From NCBI GenBank assembly GCA_025924815.1, contig JAICHQ010000030.1, positions 1 to 34,455 of the forward strand: a DNA stretch of 34,455 nucleotides, read 5' to 3'. Numbering within the stretch: position 1 is the first letter of the stretch; each line of letters starts with the position of its first letter. The notes beneath the pieces were generated by a model. The model did not search any database, was not told the origin of the DNA, and was given only the letters and a program-made list of their open reading frames with translations. The translations under genes were made by a program, and so were the position numbers. This DNA is from Nocardioides sp. (GTDB lineage Bacteria > Actinomycetota > Actinomycetes > Propionibacteriales > Nocardioidaceae). Of the stretch, positions 23,927 through 29,804 are shown one piece after another.

Positions 23927-23980
23927 CCTGTGCCGGCAACTTGTGCCGCCAGCCTGTGCGGGCCAGCCTGGGCGGGCTGA
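23927..23980. repeat. Degenerate 13-14 bp tandem repeats
   Basis: Four adjacent units begin CCTGTGCCGGCAA, CTTGTGCCGCCAG, CCTGTGCGGGCCAG and CCTGGGCGGGCTGA. They share the pattern C(C/T)TGTGC(C/G)GGCCAG. The array begins immediately after the terminator. Function unknown. Confidence 0.55.
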
Positions 23981-24159
23981 CCACGATGTCCGGCAACGGC
24001 TGCGTCGCATGGTCGGCGAGGGCCCGGTCACCCCCGTGGCGACCGGGCCGTCGCCCTCACCGCCGAGCCGGTGGCTCCCGCGGCCGAGCGTGTCTCCCGA
24101 GGAGTCACCGGCCGGTGAGGAGGCAACCGTAGGTCGCGTGGTGGGAGGTCCGGTCCATC

Positions 24160-24184
24160 CACAAGGGTGGTTTGTGCCCTTGTG
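24160..24184 (-). terminator. Hairpin downstream of the DUF3054 gene
   Basis: A perfect 8-bp stem, CACAAGGG (24160-24167) and CCCTTGTG (24177-24184), with a 9-nt loop starts 14 nt beyond the stop of the minus-strand gene ending at 24198. It is weaker than the other terminators and lacks a T-run. Confidence 0.5.
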
Positions 24185-24197
24185 CGCAGCGGCGTTG

Positions 24198-24599
24198 TCA
24201 GCGACGGCCGAAGAGGCGTTGCCGGCCTGAGCGCCAGGTCGTCCAGGCCAGGGCGGCTCGCCAGCCCACGAGGAGGACACCGAGCACGACGATGGCCACG
24301 ACCACGAACGCCGGCGCCGTACCGCCCCCCGTCGCCGACCTGACCACCAACCCGATCACCACGGTCCACACCCAGACGCGCACCCCGGCTCGGATCGCGG
24401 TCGGCGTGACCTTCGCGTACGCCGTCAGCGCGAGACCGAGCGCGGCGCCCAGGAGGAACGGCCAGGCGGTGTGCCAGACGCCCTGCGCGCCGGTGGACTC
24501 GCCGTGATTGGCCCGGCCGATGACCACGAAGACCAGGACCGCGACGGCGTCGGCCGCGACCGCGGTCGGCCAGGCCCGGCGATGAGCAAGGAGCGGCAT
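24198..24599 (-). CDS. DUF3054 family membrane protein
   Basis: The 133-aa protein fits DUF3054: AADAVAVLVFVVIGRANHGE, WHTAWPFLLGAALG, VWVWTVVIGLVVRSATGGGT and FVVVAIVVLGVLLVGWRAAL, with four predicted helices. The IGR.NH, HTAWPFL and GGGTA.AF patterns are characteristic. ATG 24599 opens the family sequence; CACACT six bases upstream and the lack of a Shine-Dalgarno suggest leaderless expression. It is divergent from the fusion gene at 24790. Function unknown. Confidence 0.88.
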   Translation of the reverse strand: MPLLAHRRAWPTAVAADAVAVLVFVVIGRANHGESTGAQGVWHTAWPFLLGAALGLALTAYAKVTPTAIRAGVRVWVWTVVIGLVVRSATGGGTAPAFVVVAIVVLGVLLVGWRAALAWTTWRSGRQRLFGRR

Positions 24600-24632
24600 G
24601 CCGCGAGTGTGGCAGGGCGGCGGGACGGGTCG

Positions 24633-24661
24633 TTGAGGCCCCCGTGCACCGGGAGTAGATT
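24633..24661 (+). promoter_or_regulatory. Promoter of the Nudix-like/methyltransferase fusion gene
   Basis: TTGAGG (24633-24638) and TAGATT (24656-24661) are separated by 17 nt, close to the consensus of housekeeping-sigma promoters. Transcription would start near 24668, leaving a leader of about 120 nt before ATG 24790. Confidence 0.65.
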
Positions 24662-24789
24662 CGCCGGGCGCGCACTCCAGGGGTGCGTCCCGTCCGCGGA
24701 AAGGGCCGAGCCCACCCGAGCACCGCCCGAGCAGATCTTCCACGGTCTCTCCGCCGACCAGCGGACGTCGGCATCATGGAGGAACCGTC

Positions 24790-26010
24790 ATGATCGATCT
24801 CGAGCAGGCCCGCCGGCGCGCGAAGGAACGGCTCCGCCAGCAGCGGCGTACGTCGCCCGGTGTGAAGCTCACCGCCGTCCAGCACACGCTCGCCTGCGAG
24901 CTCGGGTACGCCGGGTGGCCCGCGCTGGGGCGTGATACCGAGCGGTTCGCGCCGGTCGACGAACCCGATGCCGTGGTGTGGCAGGGCGTGCGGCGGGTGA
25001 GCGTCGCCTGCCTCGTCCGGGACCCAGACGCCCCGGGTGGAGCGGTGCTGGTGCTGCATCGACGCGAGGGGCGCTGGGTGGTGCCGTCCGGTGCGCCGGC
25101 GGACGGCGAGGACGTGTGGGACGACGCGGTACTGCGCATCCCGATGGAGACGATGGGGTTCCGGCGTCAGGAGACGCACCCGTTCGCGCTCGATGGCGAC
25201 CGTCGGCACGTGGTGTTCTGGGTGCTCGGCGGAAGGTATGCCGGGACCCGGATGGACGCCGCCGAGGTCGAGTGGTGGACCGGCCCGGTCGCTGACGGAG
25301 CCGCGCTGCTCCGCGAGCAGGGCGACGGCGCGCTCGCCTCGTTGGTCGAGGGCGCCGACGAGTCGCGCCGGTCGATGACCTATGAGCGACGGGCGGCCGA
25401 CGTGCACCGCACGTTGACGGGGATAAACCTCGCGGCGACGACCGCGCAGGGCGGCTCGGGCTTCGGGGGCACCGACGAGGAGTGGCGCGACGCGCGCGGC
25501 AAGCTGGTCGAGGCGCTGGACCCGGCTCGTCTCTCGGTGAGGCTCCTCGACCAGGCGTGCGCGAACGGCCACCTCGCCATCTCGATGGTGGGCTGGGCGT
25601 CGGAGATCGGCATCGAGCTCACGCCGTACGGCGTCGACATCGCACCGGAGCTCGTCGACCGGGCGCGCGCCGACCATCCGTCGCTCGCCTCTCACTTCTT
25701 CGTCGGGGACGCGCTGAGATGGATGCACCCCGAGGGCGAGAGATTCGAGGTCGTCCACCTGCTGCTGGACGTCGTACCGCCGGAGCTGCACGCGGCGCTG
25801 ATCCAGCACCAGCTCGACCACGTCGTCGCGCCGGGTGGGCGCCTCGTGATGAGCGAGTACGGCGACCCGCCGACCGCGCGGTCCGCCGAGGCGCTGGTGA
25901 CGCGGGCGGGTTTCGACGTCGCCGGCCGCACCCGCCAGCCGACCCGGAACGGGCGGCCGCGCGGGTGCCCGAGCGTGTGGATCGATGTGTCCCGCGATGA
26001 GCGCGGCTAG
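24790..26010 (+). CDS. Three-part fusion: helical N-terminal motif, degenerate Nudix-like domain, methyltransferase-like domain
   Basis: The 406-aa protein has three parts. Residues 1-50 (DLEQARRRAKERLRQ, LTAVQHTLACELGYAGWPAL) match a helical N-terminal element seen on varied actinobacterial proteins. Residues about 60-200 look like a Nudix fold (VACLVRD, AVLVLHRREGRWVVPSG), but the Nudix box is broken: GAPADGE keeps G-x5-E, while the REuxEE part reads LRIPMETMGF, so hydrolase activity is unlikely. Residues about 215-390 resemble a class I SAM methyltransferase, with LLDQACANGHLAISMV as motif I, YGVDIAPELVDRA as motif II and a VVHLLLDVVP strand. GGAGGA lies six bases before the ATG and a good promoter is upstream. 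Substrate unknown. Confidence 0.82.
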   Translation: MIDLEQARRRAKERLRQQRRTSPGVKLTAVQHTLACELGYAGWPALGRDTERFAPVDEPDAVVWQGVRRVSVACLVRDPDAPGGAVLVLHRREGRWVVPSGAPADGEDVWDDAVLRIPMETMGFRRQETHPFALDGDRRHVVFWVLGGRYAGTRMDAAEVEWWTGPVADGAALLREQGDGALASLVEGADESRRSMTYERRAADVHRTLTGINLAATTAQGGSGFGGTDEEWRDARGKLVEALDPARLSVRLLDQACANGHLAISMVGWASEIGIELTPYGVDIAPELVDRARADHPSLASHFFVGDALRWMHPEGERFEVVHLLLDVVPPELHAALIQHQLDHVVAPGGRLVMSEYGDPPTARSAEALVTRAGFDVAGRTRQPTRNGRPRGCPSVWIDVSRDERG

Positions 26011-26015
26011 TCGCT

Positions 26016-26035
26016 GCGGCTGGTGGTGCAGCCGC
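26016..26035 (+). terminator. Hairpin terminator after the fusion gene
   Basis: GCGGCTG (26016-26022) pairs with CAGCCGC (26029-26035) around a 6-nt loop and is followed by TTTC. It starts 6 nt after the stop. Confidence 0.72.
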
Positions 26036-26105
26036 TTTCGGTGGCGAAAGTCGCTGAACGGGAAAGGACCACTCGAACTCGGAAAGTCAATGCCGAGTTC
26101 CTTTC
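26035..26105. repeat. Two further inverted repeats in an AT-richer spacer
   Basis: CTTTCG (26035-26040) pairs with CGAAAG (26045-26050). GAACTCGG (26075-26082) pairs with CCGAGTTC (26093-26100). The motif GAAAG recurs at 26046-26050, 26052-26056 and 26082-26086, and its complement CTTTC at 26101-26105. The spacer up to 26181 is clearly less GC-rich than the genes around it. These may be operators or structures of an imported element. Confidence 0.5.
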
Positions 26106-26181
26106 TGTGGATATCTCGGAATGTGGGATATGGGCCTCGATAAGACCATGATTTGTCGGTGGTGGGTGCTTGGCTTTTCTC

Positions 26182-27421
26182 ATGTCGATCTCCAGTCCGG
26201 ACCGGGTGCCTCCCCTGTTGGCCGCTGCCCACGCCCTGGAGTCGGCGCTCGACGGGGCGGCCGGGTCCGACCCCTGCTACCTGTCGGTGGCCGAGAAGAC
26301 CGAGCTGCTGGCTGCGCTGACCCGGGCCGCCTCGCGCGTGGCCGGTCTACGCGCCGAGGTGCTGGCCGTCAGTGGTGACGTGGCGGAGGAGTGGGGCGCT
26401 CGGTCGGCGGCGTCGGTGCTGGCGGTCGAGACGCGTACGTCGCGTCGCGAGGCGATGCGAGACGAGCGGATCGGGGCCGCGCTCCGCGAGCGATGGACCC
26501 AGGTTGCCGAGGGTGTCGCCCTCGGCGGGGTGACTGGGAGCAGGCGGAGGTCCTGGTCCACGTCCTCGACGAGCTGCCCGATGATCTCGACCCGGGGCTG
26601 CGGCGCAAGGCGGAGGCCCACCTGTTGGCCGAGGCGGGTCATTTCGACCCGGTCGCCCTGCGCCGGCTGGGCCGGCACGCGCTCGAGGTGATCGCCCCTG
26701 AGGTCGCGGACGCCCACGCGGAGCGGTCGCTGCTGGCTGAGGAGCAGCGGGCGCGAGCGGTGACCCGGCTGTCGTTCCGACCCCGCCCTGACGGGGTGAC
26801 CGACGTGTTCGCTCGGGTGCCCGATCACGTGGCGGATCGGCTGCGTGTCTACCTGGATGCCTACACCTCGCCCCGTCGGGTCGCCCTCGACTCCGAGGTC
26901 GACGGGCTCCCGCTCTCGCGTCGCCGGGGTGAGGCGTTCTGCGCGCTGCTGGAGCACATCCCCGCCGCCGGGCTGCCTCGTCACGGCGGTGCCGCGACGG
27001 CGGTGCTGGTCACCCTCGACCTCGACACCCTCCGGTCCGGGCTCGGCCTGGCCGAGACCTCCACCGGCGATCTCGTCTCCGCGTCCGAGGCGCGGCGGTT
27101 GGCGTGCACCGCCGGGATCGTCCCATCGTCCTCGGCGCGAAGTCGGAGATCCTGGACCTGGGCCGGACCCGGCGGCTGTTCTCGTCTTCACAGCGCAGGG
27201 CCATGGACGTCCGAGACCGCACCTGCCGAGCGCAGGACTGCGACATCCCCGCCGCCTGGTGTGAGGCCCATCATGCGAAGAAGCCCTGGTCGCAGGGCGG
27301 GCGCACCGATCTGAAGGACGGGCTCCTGCTCTGCCCGTTCCACCATCACCGGGCCCACGATCCCGCATGGCGCTCCGACCGGATGCCCGATGGACGGATC
27401 CGGTTCAATCGAAGGACGTGA
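26182..27421 (+). pseudogene. DUF222/HNH endonuclease family gene with two frameshifts
   Basis: The sequence encodes an HNH endonuclease-signature protein with an N-terminal DUF222 region, of the family that includes the mycobacterial REP13E12 proteins, in three successive frames. Frame one runs from ATG 26182 to ALGGV; the next codon is one base short at 26533-26534, after which WEQAEVLVHVLDELPDDLDP continues. Frame two ends in CTAGIV; again one base is missing at 27123-27124, then IVLGAKSEILDLGRTRRLFS resumes. Frame three carries the HNH end, DRTCRAQDCDIPAAWCEAHH, then LLLCPFHHHRAHD, to TGA 27419-27421. In the HNH motif, TDLKDGLLLC has Asp where the central Asn is usual. An intact form would be about 413 aa. 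Either a decayed gene or two sequencing errors. Confidence 0.88.
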
Positions 27422-27456
27422 GGAGCCGCGTGACCGACAAGACGGTCGAAGGGGAA

Positions 27457-27483
27457 GCCGAGCTGTTCCTGGTGCGGCTCGGC
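27457..27483. terminator. Weak hairpin between convergent genes
   Basis: GCCGAGC (27457-27463) and GCTCGGC (27477-27483) form a 7-bp stem with a 13-nt loop in the 115-bp space between the HNH pseudogene and the secreted-protein gene. It may end transcription in either direction. Confidence 0.35.
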
Positions 27484-27536
27484 TCGAGGAAGAGCTGCGG
27501 GGTCTGGGAACGGCGTCGGAGGTGGGCCGGTGAGCC

Positions 27537-28343
27537 TCAGTAGCCGACCAGATGCGGGGTGGCGCTGACGACCTGGAGGTCGACGCGGACGCCCGGCACG
27601 GTCAGGTTGGCAGGGATGTTCCGCCAGCCTCCGTTGCCGACCCGGTAACGCCCGGCGTACGTCGTGTCGACGCTCGGCTGCACGGCGCCGGTCCGGGTGT
27701 AGCGGTGGGTGACACGCAGGTCGGGGTACGCCGCGCCGGGGTCGGTGGTGCTCAGGTCACCGGCCGTGCCCTCACCCACACCACCGAAGTGCCAGGTGTA
27801 CTGCGTCGGGGTCGCCTCGATCGTCACCGGCCGGCCGAGCAGGGTGACGGTCTGGGTCGACGGGGCGGTGTTGGTCGTGTAGAAGTTCGTGTCGAAGTTG
27901 ACCAGCGTCTTGCCGTTCGGCGGTTGCACCACCAGCTCCGAGGCCGGCCAGGCCAGGCGTCGGAACGCGTGCTCCACCATGGCCGGGGTGACCCCGCCGA
28001 GGTGCTTGGCCTCCTGCTTGGTCAGGCACGCCTGCCAGCCGAGCGGGTCGGGGTCGTCGTCCTGGTAGACGTTGTAGAGGAACCCGTCGTGCCTCTCGAT
28101 GTTGCAGGTCGCCGGTGCCGCGCAGGAGGCCGTGCCCCCCACCTCGCATGCCGGGCGGATCGAGTAGGTGTGGTCCGAGTGGCCCGCGATGTACTCGCTC
28201 GTCTCAGACCCGGACTTGAGGCAGCCGACAGCGACGCCAGTCAACCCACCTGACCCCTGACACTCGTCCGCCGCGGAAGCCGCCCCCGCCATGACGCTGA
28301 TAGACGCCACGAGCGCTAAGGCGAGCAGCATCGCTCGCGTCAC
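27537..28343 (-). CDS. Secreted protein with PKD-like region, function unknown
   Basis: The 268-aa protein starts with a Sec signal peptide (hydrophobic 5-20, probable cleavage after ASA at about 24). A cysteine-containing middle follows (CEVGGTASCAAPATC). The C-terminal part is of a kind recurrent in Nocardioidaceae: FRRLAWPASELVVQPPNGKT, LVNFDTNFYTTNTAP, TVTLLGRPVTIEATPTQYTW, HFGGVGEG, then YPDLRVTHRYTRTGA, resembling a PKD fold in which strands flank a W-x-F-G/D-G turn. GTG 28343 overlaps the lipoprotein stop by 4 nt, so the two are co-translated. Probable cell-surface or extracellular protein; no enzymatic motif is visible. Confidence 0.82.
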   Translation of the reverse strand: MTRAMLLALALVASISVMAGAASAADECQGSGGLTGVAVGCLKSGSETSEYIAGHSDHTYSIRPACEVGGTASCAAPATCNIERHDGFLYNVYQDDDPDPLGWQACLTKQEAKHLGGVTPAMVEHAFRRLAWPASELVVQPPNGKTLVNFDTNFYTTNTAPSTQTVTLLGRPVTIEATPTQYTWHFGGVGEGTAGDLSTTDPGAAYPDLRVTHRYTRTGAVQPSVDTTYAGRYRVGNGGWRNIPANLTVPGVRVDLQVVSATPHLVGY

Positions 28344-28852
28344 GATGACGCCATCTGAACGAGGGCCGATACGTTCCAGTTGCCTGGTTGCCGTGTGAGC
28401 CTCAACTGGAAGTGCGCAGGGCCGCTTGGGAGATGGTGCACCGGCCCGTTGTCAGAATCGGTGTAAGTGGTAGGGCGTGAGAACACGTAGAGATCGAAGA
28501 TGTTTGCCGTGGTCTGAGTGATCTTCCTGACCCGCCAACCTTTCGTGTGAACGTATCCACCGCGGTGGTAGATGCGATCCACAAGATCGGCAAGTCTGGT
28601 ACATCCCTCGCAGCCTTTCGACATCTCGCGGAACTTCGAAGTGTCGCCGGTGACTTGGATCCTCGTATCCGCCCTGGCCCAGCGCCGGATGAAGTGCTCC
28701 GGACTCTCCCGGTGCGGCTGACCCGTGGGCGACGACGTGGTGGCATCCGGGGAGATCGGCGGGTCGGCGGTGGAGGTGTCGGTGCCGCCGCAGGCAGCCA
28801 GGAGCAGGAGCGGCGCCGCGAGCGCGGCGGCGAGGGTTCGGCGTACACCCAT
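28340..28852 (-). CDS. DUF6318-like lipoprotein
   Basis: The 170-aa lipoprotein has a signal peptide ending in LLLLAAC (lipidated C21). A threonine/serine/proline-rich linker follows, then SPEHFIRRWARADTRIQVTG, DTSKFREMSKGCEGCTRLAD, LVDRIYHRGGYVHTKGWRV and a final beta-rich part. This fits the DUF6318 family of actinobacterial lipoproteins, including the CxxC pair. ATG 28852 is chosen because the signal peptide begins here and GGGAGG lies about 10 nt upstream; an in-frame ATG at 28903 would add 17 residues before the signal. It is the first gene of a pair with the secreted protein. Function unknown. Confidence 0.82.
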   Translation of the reverse strand: MGVRRTLAAALAAPLLLLAACGGTDTSTADPPISPDATTSSPTGQPHRESPEHFIRRWARADTRIQVTGDTSKFREMSKGCEGCTRLADLVDRIYHRGGYVHTKGWRVRKITQTTANIFDLYVFSRPTTYTDSDNGPVHHLPSGPAHFQLRLTRQPGNWNVSALVQMASS

Positions 28853-28904
28853 CGAAGCGGTGCCTCCCGAGACGGCTGTCGACGTGCCGACCAAGGTACT
28901 CACT

Positions 28905-29321
28905 TCACGCCGGCTCGGCCAGCAGGTCGTCGAGTGCCAGCGGATAGATGTCGTGGTCGTGGGCGAGGTGGATCATCTCGAGCCGGGCGCCGGCGTGGCG
29001 ACCCGCGGCGTACAGCGCGCGGGCCCAGGCCCGGTCGGTGGCGTCGGGCCGGCCACCGCCGGGTCGCGAGAGGAGCATGGCGAACCTGGTGTCGGGACCG
29101 GTGAGCGGCTCGAGGACGCCGGCGTACGCCTCGATCCCGTCAGCATCGGGCGGCTCACCGAGCTCGACGATCTCGAGGATGTGCGGCACCGGCTTCTCGC
29201 CCTCGATCACGATCACCCACAGCGACTCGCTGCCGAACCCGAGCGGTCTCATCAGGCGCCGCCACATCTGCTCGACGTCGGCCTGGGTGCGCAGCACGGG
29301 GCGGAACGGAGTGTCGGTCAT
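28905..29321 (-). CDS. Hypothetical protein, 138 aa
   Basis: The protein starts MTDTPFRPVLRTQADVEQMW and continues RRLMRPLGFGSESLWVIVIE, VPHILEIVELGEPPD, FAMLLSRPGGG and RAWARALYAAGRHAGARLEM. This alternation of strands and helices suggests a compact cytoplasmic alpha/beta domain. I know similar unnamed actinobacterial proteins but no function. ATG 29321 has no Shine-Dalgarno site, which is compatible with leaderless expression. It is divergent from the gene at 29445, with two CAGGCCTG palindromes between, and lies 52 bp upstream of the lipoprotein gene on the same strand. Confidence 0.75.
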   Translation of the reverse strand: MTDTPFRPVLRTQADVEQMWRRLMRPLGFGSESLWVIVIEGEKPVPHILEIVELGEPPDADGIEAYAGVLEPLTGPDTRFAMLLSRPGGGRPDATDRAWARALYAAGRHAGARLEMIHLAHDHDIYPLALDDLLAEPA

Positions 29322-29368
29322 ACCGAGGACGATGCACCGGATCCGGCGACCGTGCGCGCCGTCATCCA

Positions 29369-29400
29369 CAGGCCTGCATCGAGTGGGTTGAGCAGGCCTG
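29369..29400. repeat. Pair of CAGGCCTG palindromes in a divergent promoter region
   Basis: Two identical 8-bp palindromes, 29369-29376 and 29393-29400, lie 24 bp apart in the 123-bp region between two divergent genes. They could be operator half-sites or form a stem. No -10/-35 pair was placed with confidence. Confidence 0.5.
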
Positions 29401-29444
29401 AGGCCGGGCAAGAGTGGAGGCACCGAACGTGAGGAGTGGAGAGC

Positions 29445-29804
29445 ATGGAGTACGCCGGAGCCGTCGAGGTCGACCCGCCCTTCCGACCGGACGAGAGCGC
29501 GTGGCTCGTCGACGCGGAGTGGACCGTGTCCGGTGACGGCTCGACGATCCGCCCGCACGAGCGCGCGCAGCTTGCGGCCGCCGTCGGAGGCCTGCGCGGT
29601 CTCGTCGTGGTCGACGCCGGAGCACGAAGCTACGACGGCGTCGTCGCGGCGTACGACTCCACGACGCGTCGTCTCGTCATCGTCTCCGCGCGCGGCGGCA
29701 GGGTCACCCAGCGCACGCTGCGCAAGGCACCCCCGGGTGTGAACCGCGACAACGTGATCGACCTGGCGAGTCACCGCCGGACCGTCTCGCGACAGATCGG
29801 CTAG
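29445..29804 (+). CDS. Hypothetical protein, 119 aa
   Basis: The protein reads MEYAGAVEVDPPFRPDESAW, then a helix (RPHERAQLAAAVGGL) and a strand-rich part (GLVVVDAGARSYDGVVAAYD, RRLVIVSARGG), with a basic C-terminus (RRTVSRQIG). No family was recognised. ATG 29445 has AGGAG 8 nt upstream. Its stop TAG (29802-29804) shares the four bases CTAG with the stop of the oxygenase gene on the other strand, so the two genes end on each other. The compositional third-position GC bias supports coding. Confidence 0.68.
   Translation: MEYAGAVEVDPPFRPDESAWLVDAEWTVSGDGSTIRPHERAQLAAAVGGLRGLVVVDAGARSYDGVVAAYDSTTRRLVIVSARGGRVTQRTLRKAPPGVNRDNVIDLASHRRTVSRQIG

Larger units (their letters stand above)
23925..24197. 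other. Non-coding stretch with repeats and palindromes
   Basis: No credible gene was found between the nuclease terminator and the DUF3054 stop. The stretch holds degenerate tandem repeats (23927-23980), a 9-bp inverted repeat GGCCCGGTC/GACCGGGCC (24021-24029 and 24041-24049), a 14-bp perfect palindrome TCACCGGCCGGTGA (24105-24118) and an 8-bp hairpin (24160-24184). Confidence 0.6.

Noticed and set aside
27430..27543. 37-aa reading frame starting at GTG 27430 after the HNH pseudogene
   Set aside because: It has an AGGAG upstream but no recognisable content and runs into the end of the convergent gene; too weak to call.
28853..28903. Upstream ATG (28903) as start of the lipoprotein
   Set aside because: It would bury the signal peptide behind 17 extra residues; ATG 28852 starts a normal lipoprotein signal with an SD-like site upstream.
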